Assembly: GCA_964036045.1 (NCBI GenBank)
Contig: OZ038379.1
Span: 119,661,206-119,725,205, forward strand
Length of the DNA: 64,000 nt
Source: Eutreptiella sp. 'Long Island Sound 2002'
Lineage: Eukaryota; Euglenozoa; Euglenophyceae; Eutreptiales; Eutreptiaceae
Reading direction: 5' to 3'
Shown: piece by piece, positions 1-11,449 of the stretch
Layout: each line of letters opens with the position of its first letter
Numbering within the stretch: position 1 is the stretch's first letter
Program-made: the position numbers and the translations under genes
Notes under the pieces: model-generated
What the model saw: only the letters and a program-made list of their open reading frames with translations
Database searches by the model: none
What the model was told of the DNA's origin: nothing

Positions 1-1845
1 AGGTATCACCATACTTCAGCTTCAGCCTGGCCCTCAATGCCTGGATCTTGGGGCACTCATCGGACTCCGCCTCGGCTTTTCCGGGCACCTGGACCACTGA
101 GCTTACTTGAGGGGTAGCGACCCCACTCGGTTTCGGCTCAGGTGGTCTTCCCAGGTGGCTGAAAGGGCCATCTATGGTCTTGCCTCGGAACAGGTCACCG
201 TAGGTGGGTGGGTTGCCGCCTATTGGCTCGTCCTGGCTGGACATGTGGTCCAGCACCCTCTTTACGAAGGTATTCCCATCATAGGAACCGGAGACGATGG
301 AATGCACTTCCCACCAGGCTTTGTCCTGGCCCTTGCCCTCACGCTAGTTTCCCCAGTGGTGAAAGGGCTGATCGATATACCCTTGAACCAGATCCAACTC
401 CTCTTCAGTGAGGGGGTCCTCCGATTCTCTGATGTCAACAGGGGAAACACCAAAGCATTGCCGCCATGGCTCCGCTATGATGCGGTTGACACACACGAAG
501 TCCGTAGTGTCGGCCTGTTCAAGGCCCCCATCCACATAGTGGAGTTCTGTTCGCCATCTCTGGGGTGGCATTGGCTGTCCCTTAGCGTCCTGATAGACAC
601 TCTCTCCAGCCGGTAGGAGACCTTGTTCAAGATCATGTGGGTCAATGAGACCACCCAATCTCGGGTGCTTTCCTCCTCCATGCATCCCATAGGAACAACC
701 AGCACTGCCTTGGAGCGGTCCTTGCGAATCTTCGCTACCGCCCTTGGAATGTCCCATCCGGGGCAATGGATCCACATCACACCCTGATGCGCACCCCAGT
801 GCTTCTTCCACGCGGAGTCCTGGGCGCTCCAGTACTTCTCACAAACCCAAAGATGGGCGGAGGTTCCCGAAGAGAACGCATGCAGGCCCAGATCCGAAGC
901 TCCCAGGTCCGGGACCACTCGGCTCGCCACTTCTGGCGTTACGCCGTACTCCTGGTTTGCTGGCCCAGTTGGCTCAGTGCCCAGTGCAGCTACTTTGAGC
1001 TGATTGCGTTCCGGGTGGATCCATTGGCACTCCACATGGTGCTCAGGTGACAAAAGCCACGAGAGCTGGTCATCCTGATACAGGGTCATGGAGGCCTGGG
1101 CCGGGAGAACGCTGGAGTCCGTCTCCATCATGAAGTCGTACCCAACGATCATGTCCCAGTCCGTCTCGGCCTCATAGAAGCGACCTTGCAGGAGGATTTC
1201 CTCGCCGAGGTCCGGGCGGCTCAGCTCACGGTGGTTCACGAACTGCAGCCCAATGGCCGCTTCTTTCGTGCCTCCCACCATGTACTGGCCGTTCGCCACC
1301 TTCAGCCTGACAGGTTTCCGACTGTCCGTCAAACACTCTGGCGGAAGTAGGCCAGCCTTGACCAAGCTGACCTGAGCTCCCGTGTCGACCAACACGTCGA
1401 AGACCTTCTCCACTTCCCCGCACAAGGCACGGACCTTATAGTGCAACTGCCGCTCACGCCCAACACGGCACACGGCAGGCAAGCTCAGGATCTCCGGCCG
1501 TTCCAGAAGCTCAACAAGCGACTGGTGCAGGTCGTGGACAATGGGCTCAGGCTGCCCATCTGCAGCATCCAGCTGCGGTCCGGGTGATCCTCCGATACTC
1601 TCTGATAGATCTTGAAGCACATCAAATACATTCTTGGTCGCGAAGGATGGACGGGTGCAAGGGTTCATGCCTTCACTTGCCCTCACCCCGCCACCGCGAC
1701 TGTCTTTCGTTTTTCGTGCCGGACCGGGCCTTCCGCCCGCGGCAATCCCTTTGTGCTCACTGTCTCCCGACTGGGATGGTGTGGCGCTTCCCACGACACC
1801 ATCCTGCGACCGCCCTAGCTGGGGCCCTTGGCTGCAGGGGCTCCG
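1..1845 (-). pseudogene. pol: Pol fragment: retropepsin, DIRS-like WP domain, linker to RT
   Basis: The frame is open from about 1845 down to 475, then continues in another frame. The aspartic protease active site reads LVDTGAQVSLV, with the catalytic Asp codon near 1386, about 137 residues from a GTG near 1794. About 150 residues later comes a block with WIHCPGWDIP and AVLVVPMG. It matches the region with WINPPFD and TLIVPNWP at 51.7-51.9 kb in the second LTR element, and it resembles the tail of DIRS-type RT-RNase H proteins. A frameshift near 560-600 and an in-frame TAG at 344-346 break the remainder. The reading then stays open to position 1 and ends in an LKLKYGDT-like stretch typical of the lead-in to Ty3 RT. 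An in-frame TAG at 1846-1848 separates it from Gag. Confidence 0.7.
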
Positions 1846-3439
1846 CTAAGGGGCGTCGGTTGTGGTAGCAGGGGTACTCTCCTCCGCATCAACCTCATTG
1901 ATACCCTTCTTCTTTCCCCCTTTCCTACCCTTCTTGTCCTCGTCCTTGTTCTTGTCGGTCTCTTTGTTCTCCTTGTTCTTGTCGTCCGACTTGGGAAGCC
2001 AGGACCTCTTGATCTCCTGGATCTCCTTGGCTAACTCGGTCTTCACCGACATCAGCCTGGAGAGCTCGTCCTTGTTGACCTCCACTTTGGTCTCCCGGAT
2101 ACCCGCGGGTGCACGCTTCTTCGACCCGTGCACCTTCTTGTAGGCCTCCGTGTCGGCCTTGTGGATGGGGCATGTCCGGTGGTCATGGTTCAACCCTTTG
2201 TTCCTCCCATAACACACGAAACAGCCCTGTGGGTGAGCCAGTATAAACTCCGCAAAGGACAGCGGAGGGTCTCCAATGCGGCGGGGATCCTTCTTCTCCT
2301 TCTTCTTCCAACCCTTCTGCAGGGGCTTTGGGCTTCCCTGGTTGCCCCCCGGTGTTCAGGCTGTTGGCCACGAAGGCACAAACGGCCACCTCGGCGGGCT
2401 CATCGTCGTCGTCATCGTCGTCGAGAGCCTCATCGCCATCGGCTCCCGTTGGGATCATGGCAGCTTCCCCGCCAGACCCCTCGCCAGCGTAGTTGACGTC
2501 ACGGCCGCCGGGCCTCAACCCGCGGGTGTGGTGGAGGTTCCGGTACTCCTTGAGTACCTCCTCTCCAACCCATTCCAGGATCTCGTCGCAACTCATTCGC
2601 GCCGGGATGGCCTGCAGACGGATGGTCTGGCCGCTCACGTCACACTCATCAAGGCGCCACATCGCGGTCTTCTCGCGAACGCCCGTGACGGTGATGAGGA
2701 GGGCGTTCCGCAGGGAGTGCCGTTTGACATCCCGGGCCACGTTCTTCCTTGTCCAAGCCCCCACGTTCGTATGATACTCCTTGGGGAGCATCATCTTGAC
2801 CGTGTGGTTGGTCTTGGCCCTCTTGGCTTCCTCCTTGGTGACTCTCTTGATCCATGCTTCCGGCAGCATGGAGAGCAGGCGGGCCTGCTCGTCACCCTCA
2901 TTCCAGTCCTCCACGTTGCGGCGGAAGAGGGTGTATTGCCCCCGGAAGTCCCGCCAATCTGGTAGGCGGATCTTCCGACCATCATGCTGAAGCTTGATGG
3001 CCTTCCACCGCTTGGTAGCCACCTGCGGAGCGTCCCCCCGCTCTCGCTCGTTGAGCCACTTCTTGGCTTCCTTGAGGGTCTTGATTTTCCCCTCCTTGGT
3101 CGCCACGAAGTATAGCTCTTGGAGCACTTCTGGCAGGCGGTACCTGAACCGTTTGAAGACATATCTCTCCGCATCTGCGGGATCCATGTCTTCAGTGACG
3201 GTCACCCCCCAATCGTCCAGTTTCTCCAAGAAGCGGTCGAGGTTGAGGGGGTTGCCATCGTACGTGGGGGGCTTGATGTCCTTCAGGTCTTCCCACACGG
3301 CGGCATCCGCGGCCTTAGAGACCATGAACGCCGGCCGCGAGGTCGACCGAGGTTGCCATCGGCGTCCCCCACGGACTCCCACGGATGCCACTTCCTTCTT
3401 CTCCACGGTATCCGTGTGGCTACGCCGTGGTTCTTCCAT
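1846..3439 (-). pseudogene. gag: Gag capsid/nucleocapsid part
   Basis: The long frame from 3439 to about 2312 encodes an acidic and basic Gag-like protein. It starts MEEPRRSHTDTVEKKEVASV and includes a patch with WRDFRGQYTLFRRN and WNEGDEQARLLSMLP, the usual style of a retrotransposon capsid. A one-base indel in a G run near 2312 shifts the frame. In the restored frame a zinc-knuckle-like CFVCYGRNKGLNHDHRTC follows at about 2170-2230, then a Lys/Glu-rich tail ending at TAG 1846-1848. Gag and Pol are then in one frame separated only by that TAG. The family is inferred from order and motifs; the capsid is too diverged to name a clade. Confidence 0.6.
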
Positions 3440-3463
3440 GTACGCTGAACCTAGATGTTCACG

Positions 3464-5442
3464 TCATACTCCTTCCATGTATGCCTCCTCATCACGGCGC
3501 CGGCAGCTGCGTTCAGCGGCCTCTCGTCGTACACCACACGGCGGGGTAATGCCGAACTCCTCCAGGTCTCCCTCACCTCCGCCGAGATCCCACTCCACGT
3601 CCCCTCCGGGGACCTCATCCCTGAGTGCACCATAACGCCCGCCAGCCATTGGGATTGGCTCCTGGGCTGGTGTGGGGCGTCAGGGGCGTACCGGTGTCCG
3701 CCTTGGAGCACAGCGGTTGTGGTACTCAGCACTGAGCCACTCATCACGCCACTCCTCACTGCCACTGCCGGGCGGCACGCGCTCGTTACGACGGCCCGCG
3801 CTGTGGTGAGAGGGGGCCCTGAGAGAGGGGGCACTGGCGCTGGGACGACTCCTGGGGGCTCCACCGGGGGCGTGGGCTCTGCCCGGACCTGGTCCAGGTC
3901 CCCAGCCGTCGTCCGACGAGCCAGACTCCAGGGGTGGGTGGTCGCTGCTGACACTCCCACGGCCTTCCAGCTCGTCCAACCTCTGCTGCAGGCCGTTGAT
4001 GACCTTGTTCAGCAGCCTGGTCTCGCCCCTGGCGATGTCCAGCTCCCTCTGGGCGGCGGTGGCGACCTTGGCGATCTTGACCATCTCCGTTTTGGCGATG
4101 TCCAGCTCCTTCTGTGCGCCCGCGGCAACCCTGGCGATGCGGATCATCTTGCCCTTGCCCGTGTCTACCTCGCGCTCGAGGGACTGGACTCTCCTGCGGA
4201 GGTGGGCAGTCCACCGCCAGGTGGCATCCGTGTCACCGCTCCCTGGTGGGTCGTCGGAGTCCCCAGGGGGTCCTCCAGGAGGGCCTCTGCCGGGTCCGCC
4301 CGGTCCAGGGGGTCCTCCCCCTCCCGGAGGTCCCCCTCCGGGGGCTCCACCTGGTAGGCGTCCTCCAGGGGGTCCTGATGGTCCTCCGCCAGGGGGTCCC
4401 GGTGGGTCTCTGCCGGGTCGCTTCAGTCGGTCCGAGGATGGGGGCTTCTCCGTGTAACCGAAGTCCATGCCTTCCTGCTCGTCGAGGTTGCCCCACCTAG
4501 GCGTCTCGGTCTCGCACTCGGTGGATCCCGAGCTCCGGTAGGGGGGAGGGAGGTCCTCACTCTCACCCTCCGGCTCCAAGAGGACGTCTCCGCCTCCTCT
4601 GCCAGCCACTCCTCAACGATGTCGGCGGCCTTGTCCATCCCCGTCGCTGGCGGTGAAGAAGGGGTCAGAGTCGTGGTGGTGTCCGCCCGCTGGCCTCCGT
4701 GACGTGTTGGGGGTCTTCCGCTTACCTTTCCTCCGTCCGTAGGCGGTGGGCCCACTGTCCCCACTGCTGCCCGTGTCGACCTCCTCCAGATCCAGCGTCA
4801 TCTTGGAGGAGGCGTCCCCTTCGAACAGCTTTTGAAGGGTCTCCACTCGGGATCCTCCCAGGGGAGTCTCGCGCTGGAGCTTGGCCTCCGCCTCCTCCAT
4901 TGCGGCGGCCATGGCTGCGGCAGCTCGCCTTTCGGCCACCTCCCGGGCACGAGCAGCCTCGGCTTCCCGAGCCTGCTGCAGCCCAGCCTTCTCCGCCTCC
5001 CAGGCTGCGAGCTCCGCCTCGTGTTGGCCCTCTCCTCAGCGACCTTCCGTCGCGCGGCCTCCATGGCGTCCTTCCTGGCGGCGTCCGCTTGGGCCTTGGC
5101 CATCACCTCGGCGTGGGCCCTTTCCTCCGCCTCCATCTTTGCCCTCTCTTGGGCAAGCGCCCCTTCCAGCGCTTTCACCTCTGCCTCCTTGCGGGCAATG
5201 CCCTCCTGGGGCAGGCGGGCTTCCTCGGCGGCTGCCGCCACCTCACCCCTGACTCCGGCAGCCCCTGCCTCCTGGGCGGCTGCAGCCGTGAGTCCGGCCG
5301 CGATGGCCGCCACGGGCGAGGCGTGGAAGGCCATGCCTCTGCCCCAATCTGCAGCCTCCTCCTGGGCGATGCCGACAGCGCCCTCCACGGCAGCGTTCTG
5401 CTGCGTGGCCCGTTGCCGGGCAACCCGAAGGTTGCGGGGCAC
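3464..5442 (-). pseudogene. gag: Gag N-terminal region: coiled coil and Pro/Gly-rich segments
   Basis: Pieces in two frames encode an Ala/Glu/Lys-rich coiled coil (about 4800-5440, repeated AEERA and AQERAKMEAEE heptads). A very Pro/Gly-rich stretch follows (about 4230-4420), then a second helical segment with the repeated theme KELDIAKTEMVKIAKVA (about 3960-4200). Frame changes occur near 5030, 4650 and 4570. In-frame stops at 3680-3682 and 3464-3466 separate the rest from the capsid part. The upstream start is uncertain: the first usable codon in the frame at 5442 is GTG. This is read as the N-terminus of the same Gag by position and continuity; it has no family signature of its own. Confidence 0.45.
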
Positions 5443-5870
5443 CGTTGAACTTCTCTAAAAGCGTCGCGCGATCGCAGCAGAAGATAATAAAAAATCACGA
5501 AAAAGACGCACAACCAGCAAAAAAAAAGCGCAAAATCCATTTTTCCGACCTCAGAAACCCCCAGAAACATTTTACGCCGCTGTTTGGCGAGGTCAAAAAA
5601 TTTAGGACACTCACAGAAAAAGCAGAACAACAGAGTCGCGACGGCGACGAAGTTGAGCGTTGCATGCCCCAAAACACCTAGCAAAGTGCGTGCCCTAGGC
5701 GCTAGGGACTTGTGCGCGCTCCAACAACAAAGAAGAAGATTAGAGGCGAGAGTAGGGCCAAAACGTTGCGTGCCCCAAATCACTTCGCAAAGTGCATGCA
5801 ATAGGAGTAGGGGACTTGTGCGCGCCCCAACACCAACCAAAGAGTGAGTGGCATATGCCGCCATGCATGC
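5443..5870. other. AT-richer spacer with two 106-bp direct repeats
   Basis: No coding feature is visible. A block beginning GTTGCATGCCCCAAA at 5659 recurs as GTTGCGTGCCCCAAA at 5765, followed in both by a GGGACTTGTGCGCGC-like stretch, so the unit is 106 bp. This may be part of the untranslated leader or LTR of the element to the left, but no TG...CA ends, primer-binding site or polypurine tract were found. Confidence 0.5.
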
Positions 5871-5873
5871 ATT

Positions 5874-6640
5874 AAAACACGCTTACTCTTGGGCGTCGCA
5901 AAAAACAAAGAGTCCAAGACAAAGGGAATAAGTAGCGTGGGAGTCCCAAGGTACAACGAGTAAGTACCTTGTACCGCCTTACATACATTAAGACACGCTT
6001 ACTCTTGGGCGTCGCAAAAAACAAAGAGTCCACAAACCGTGCCTCCCGCCCCCTAACACGCCGTATAGGTAAAGACAACCGCACTACGAGCGGCGCGTAA
6101 ACACCGAAGAAATGGATAACTAACACGCCACACCCGCCGAATTGCACGCTTCCTCTACCTTTGTCCTTCTCCATGTACCTCCCCACCCACCTTTGAGCCC
6201 ATTAAGACACGCTTACTCTTGGGCGTCGCAAAGAACAAAGAGTCCAAGACATAAAGAATAAGTAGCATAGCATGAATGCATTAAACGAACACGCCTACTC
6301 TTGGGCGTCGCAAAATACAAAGAGTCCGCAAACCAACGGTTAAGTAGCATATGCCGCCATGCAAGCATTAAGACACGCTTACTCTTGGGCGACGCAAAAA
6401 ACAAAGAGTCCAAGACAAGAAGAATAAGTGGCATAGCATGAATGCATTAAACAAACACGCCTACTCCTGGGCGTCGCAAAATGCAAAGAGTCCGCAAACC
6501 AACGCGTAAATAACATACTTCGCCATGCATGCATTAAGACACGCTTACTCTTGGGCGTCGCCAAAATCAAAGAGTCCAAAACAGGAAGAATAAATCAGAC
6601 GCCATAGGGAGAAAAATGTTTCCGCAAAAACAAAGAGTCC
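5874..6640. repeat. 82/84-bp alternating tandem repeat
   Basis: A core reading ACACGCTTACTCTTGGGCGT followed by CGCAAAA and CAAAGAGTCC recurs. Its ACACGC starts at 5877, 5993, 6207, 6289, 6373, 6455 and 6539. The last five are spaced 82, 84, 82, 84 bp, and alternate copies match best, giving a dimeric unit of about 166 bp. The first two copies are farther apart (116 and 214 bp) and look like eroded or interrupted members. A half unit at about 6625-6640 runs into the 65-bp satellite. Confidence 0.85.
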
Positions 6641-6714
6641 GCAACGACGCGGCCACGGTATGGCACACGCGAGCACGCACCCACACCCACACCGCACACA
6701 CCACGCAACACACC

Positions 6715-9700
6715 GAGCACGCGCACCGGTGAACAGGGGCCGGGAGGCCCAGGACACCGCACACGCAACACCGCACACCGGACACCACACACACACCGCA
6801 ACACACCGCGACACCGGAGAACACGAATGAAGTGTCCCAGGACACCACAAGCACAACACAACTCGCACCACACGAGCGCAAAAGGGCCAAACGGCACACG
6901 CAACACCACGCACAGGGCGTGCACACCGGTGAACAGGAGCCGGGAGGCCCAGGACACCGTACACAAAACACCACACACAGAGCGTGCACACCGGTGAACA
7001 CGAGCCAAAAGGCCCAGGACACCGCACACGCACCACCACACACAGAGCGTGCACACCGGTGAACAGGAGCCGGGAGGCCCAGGACGCCGTACACGCACCA
7101 CCACACACGAAGCGTGCACACCGGTGAACAGGAGCCGGGAGGCCAAGGACACCGCACGCGCACAAAGAGCGTGCACACCGGTGAACAGGAGCCAGGAGGC
7201 CCAGGACACCGTACACGCAACACCACACGCAGGGCGTGCGCACCGGTGAACAGGACCCGGGAGGCCCAGGACACCGTACACACAGCACCACACGCAGAGC
7301 GTGCACACCGGTGAACAGGAGCCGGGAAGCCCAGGACACCGTACACGCAACACCACACCCCGAGCGTGCACACCGGTGAACAGGAGCCGGGGGGCCCAGG
7401 ACACCGTACACGCAGAGCGTGCACACCGGTGAACAGGAGCCGGGAGGCCCAGGACGCCGTACACGCAACACCACACACAGAGCGTACACACCGGTGAACA
7501 GGGGCCGGGAGGCCCAGGACACCGTACGCAGAACACCACACGCAGGGCGTGCGCACCGGTGAACAGGAGCCAGGGAGCCCAGGACACCGTACACGCAACA
7601 CCACACACAGGGCGTGCACACCGGTGAACAGGAGCCGGGAGGCCCAGGACGCCGTACACGCGACACCACACACAGAGCGTGCACACCGGTGAACAGGAGC
7701 CAGGAGGCCCAGGACGCCGTACACGCAACACCACACGCAGAGCGTGCGCAACGGTGAACAGGAGCCGGGAGGCCCAGGACACCGTACACACAACACCACA
7801 CGCAGGGCGTGCGCACCAGTGAACAGGAGCCGGGAGGCCCAGGACACCGTACACGCAACACCACACACAGGGCGTGCACACCGGCGAACAGGAGCCGGGA
7901 GGCCCAGGACGCCGTACACGCAACACCACACACAGAGCGTGCACACCGGTGAACAGGAGCCGGGAGGCCCAGGACGCCGTACACGCAACGCCACACGCAG
8001 AGCGTGCGCACAGGTGAACAGGAGCCGGGAGGCCCAGGACACCGTACACACAACACCACGCACAGAGCGTGCACACCGGTGAACAGGAGCTGGGAGGCCC
8101 AGGACACCGTACACGCAACACCACACACAGAACGTGCACACCGGTGAACAGGAGCCGGGAGGCCCAGGACACCGTACACGCGACACCACACACAGGGCGT
8201 GCACACCGGTGAACAGGAGCCGGGAGGCCCAGGACGCCGTACACGCGACACCACACGCAGGGCGTGCGCACCGGTGAACAGGAGCCGGGAAGCCCAGGAC
8301 ACTGTACACGCAACACCACACCCCGAGCGTGCACACCGGTGAACAGGAGCCGGGGGCCCAGGACACCGTACACGCAGAGCGTGCACACCGGTGAACAGGA
8401 GCTGGGAGGCCCAGGACGCCGTACACGCAACACCACACACAGAGCGTACACACCGGTGAACAGGAGCCGGGAGGCCCAGGACACCGTACGCAGAACACCA
8501 CACGCAGGGCGTGCGCACTGGTGAACAGGAGCCAGGGAGCCCAGGACACCGTACACGCAACACCACACACAGGGCGTGCACACCGGTGAACAGGAGCCGG
8601 GAGGCCCAGGACGCCGTACACGCGACACCACACACAGAGCGTGCACACCGGTGAACAGGAGCCAGGAGGCCCAGGACGCCGTACACGCAACACCACACGC
8701 AGAGCGTGCGCAACGGTGAACAGGAGCCGGGAGGCCCAGGACACCGTACACACAACACCACACGCAGGGCGTGCGCACCGGTGAACAGGAGCCGGGAGGC
8801 CCAGGACACCGTACACGCAACACCACACACAGGGCGTGCACACCGGCGAACAGGAGCCGGGAGGCCCAGGACGCCGTACACGCAACACCACACACAGAGC
8901 GTGCACACCGGTGAACAGGAGCCGGGAGGCCCAGGACGCCGTACACGCGACACCACACGCAGGGCGTGCGCACCGGTGAACAGGAGCCGGGAAGCCCAGG
9001 ACACTGTACACGCAACACCACACCCCGAGCGTGCACACCGGTGAACAGGAGCCGGGGGCCCAGGACACCGTACACGCAGAGCGTGCACACCGGTGAACAG
9101 GAGCCGGGAGGCCCAGGACGCCGTACATGCAACACCACACACAGAGCGTACACACCGGTGAACAGGAGCCGGGAGGCCCAGGACACCGTACGCAGAACAC
9201 CACACGCAGGGCGTGCGCACTGGTAATCAGGAGCCAGGGAGCCCAGGACACCGTACACGCAACACCACACACAGGGCGTGCACACCGGTGAACAGGAGCT
9301 GGGAGGCCCAGGACGCCGTACACGCGACACCACACACAGAGCGTGCACACCGGTGAACAGGAGCCAGGAGGCCCAGGACGCCGTACACGCAACACCACAC
9401 GCAGAGCGTGCGCAACGGTGAACAGGAGCCGGGAGGCCCAGGACACCGTACACACAACACCACACGCAGGGCGTGCGCACCGGTGAACAGGAGCCGGGAG
9501 GCCCAGGACACCGTACACGCAACACCACACACAGGGCGTGCACACCGGCGAACAGGAGCCGGGAGGCCCAGGACGCCGTACACGCAACACCACACACAGA
9601 GCGTGCACACCGGTGAACAGGAGCCGGGAGGCCCAGGACGCCGTACACGCAACGCCACACGCAGAGCGTGTGCACAGGTGAACAGGAGCCAGGAGGCCCA

Positions 9701-10545
9701 GGACACCGTACACACAACACCACGCACAGAGCGTGCACACCGGTGAACAGGAGCCGGGAGGCCCAGGACACCGTACACGCAACACCACACACAGAACTTG
9801 CACACCGGTGAACAGGAGCCGGGAGGCCCAGGACGCCGTACACGCGACACCACACACAGGGCGTGCACACCGGTGAACAGGAGCCGGGAGGCCCAGGACG
9901 CCGTACACGCGACACCACACGCAGGGCGTGCACACCGGTGAACAGGAGCCGGGAGGCCCAGGACACCGTACACACGACACCACACACAGGGCGTGCGCAC
10001 CGGTGAACAGGAGCCGGGGAGCCCAGGACACCGTACACGCAACACCACACACAGGGCGTGCACACCGGTGAACAGGAGCCGGGAGGCCCAGGACGCCGTA
10101 CACGCGACACCACACACAGAGCGCGCACACCGGTGAACAGGAGCCGGGAGGCCCAGGACGCCGCACACGCAACGCCACACGCAGAGCGTGCGCACCGGTG
10201 AACAGGAGCCGGGAGGCCCAGGACACCGTACACGCAACACCACGCACAGAGCGTGCACACCGGTGAACAGGAGCCGGGAGGCCCAGGACACCGTACACGC
10301 AACACCACACACAGAACGTGCACACCGGTGAACAGAAGCCGGGAGGCCCAGGACGCCGTACACGCGACACCACACGCAGGGCGTGCACACCGGTGAACAG
10401 GAGCCGGGAGGCCCAGGACGCCGTACACGCGACACCACACGCAGGGCGTGCACACCGGTGAACAGGAGCCGGAAGGCCCAGGACACCGTATACACGACAC
10501 CACACACGGAGCGTGCACACCGGTGAACAGGAGCCAAGCGGCGCG
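6715..10545. repeat. 65-bp satellite array with higher-order repeats
   Basis: About 55-58 copies of a 65-bp GC-rich unit containing ACACCGGTGAACAGGAGCCG and GGAGGCCCAGGACACCGTAC run head to tail; successive copies start at 6917, 6982 and 7047. A few units are shortened by loss of the CAACACCACAC part. A variant carrying CACACCCCGAGC followed by a short unit recurs at about 7338, 8298 and 9000, showing higher-order blocks of about 960 and 702 bp, which differ by four monomers. Because 65 is not a multiple of three, all three minus-strand frames stay open for long distances. These frames are not genes. Confidence 0.95.
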
Positions 10546-11045
10546 GCACACCACACGAGCAACCCACCCCCAAAACGAACCCAGCCCACGCCGCCCTGCA
10601 GGAAGGAAACACTATGTCAGACCGCCAAGACCAACTGACCGGCCAAGGCCAACCCAGCGGGTACAAAGAGGGTGGGCAGGCAGGGCAGGCCGGCGAAGAG
10701 GGACAGAGGGACAAGGCGGGGAAAACGAGAGGAGGGGTCCGAACCCCCCCCCCCCAACGTGCACACACCCCACTGCCGCGCGCCGGGCCACAGCCGGGCA
10801 CCAACAGGGCCCGCCATGGAGCCAAACGGGCCCGCCAGAGAGAGGGTGTGTCACCGCGCCTGCGCAGCAGCACGCCCGGGCAAAGAGCGCGCGCCACACA
10901 CAGGCCAAGCAGGGCACACACGCAGCACCGCACGCCAGCACGCACCACGGCACAAAAACACGACACCACCACGGCAAACACCCACACCCGACGACGAACG
11001 AGCCGCCAAGAACAAGTCCAAGCCCCGCAGTCCCCACAGCGCGAC
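10546..11045. other. Unique-looking GC-rich spacer at the 5' side of element A
   Basis: Between the 65-bp array and the 64-bp array lies about 500 bp of purine-rich then C-rich sequence with a run of C near 10747. Open frames exist on both strands but show no motif and follow the general lack of T. It may be the start of the 5' untranslated region of the large non-LTR element; no promoter could be recognised. Confidence 0.4.
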
Positions 11046-11403
11046 AGCCGCCGTCCGGATGGACGTGTGTGCCCCCGGCAGTGAACCCAGCCCCTGCCGG
11101 CTACGAACCAGCCGCCGTCCAGATGGACGTGTGTGCGCCCGGCAGTGAACCCAGCCCCTGCCGGCTACGAAACAGCCGCCGTCCGGATGGACGTGTGTGC
11201 GCCCGGCGGTGAACCCACCCCCTGCCGGCTACGAAACAGCCGCCGTCCGGACGGACGTGTGTGCGCCCGGCAGTGAACCCAGCCCCTGCCGGCTACCAAA
11301 CAGCCGCCGTCCGGAGGGACGTGTGTGCGCCCGGCAGTGAACCCAGCCCCTGCCGGCTACGTAGCAGCCGCCGTCCGGAGGGACGCGTGAGCACCCGGCG
11401 CCA
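11046..11403. repeat. 64-bp tandem repeat, about 5.6 copies
   Basis: Units begin at 11046, 11110, 11174, 11238, 11302 and 11366, an exact 64-bp spacing. Each contains AGCCGCCGTCCGGATGGACG and TGTGTGCGCCCGGCAGTGAA. The array lies in the presumed 5' region of element A, a place where other non-LTR elements carry promoter-bearing tandem repeats; that role is only a possibility here. Confidence 0.95.
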
Positions 11404-11449
11404 CCTGCCGGACAGGCTACCGGACCACCGGGCCCGCGGCACCCGGAGG

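Larger units (their letters stand above)
1..5470 (-). mobile_element. Ty3-type LTR retrotransposon, partial and decayed
   Basis: Reading on the minus strand, this segment holds an N-terminal coiled-coil/Pro-rich Gag, a capsid/nucleocapsid Gag part, a retropepsin and the linker that precedes reverse transcriptase. The RT itself would lie beyond position 1, so the element is cut by the window edge. The same order and the same unusual domain after the protease occur in the complete LTR element at 47-57 kb, which supports the assignment. Several frameshifts and in-frame stops show a dead copy. No LTR boundary or primer-binding site could be identified near 5.5 kb, so the upstream limit is approximate. 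Confidence 0.75.

Noticed and set aside
6715-10545. CRISPR-like array
   Set aside because: Units are contiguous 65-bp repeats without unique spacers, in eukaryotic retroelement context.
6545-10589. Minus-strand frames of about 890, 1,340 and 1,319 codons with Cys/Val/Pro-rich repeats
   Set aside because: They arise because a 65-bp stop-free repeat is read in all three frames; each is the same peptide motif permuted, with no start context or domain.
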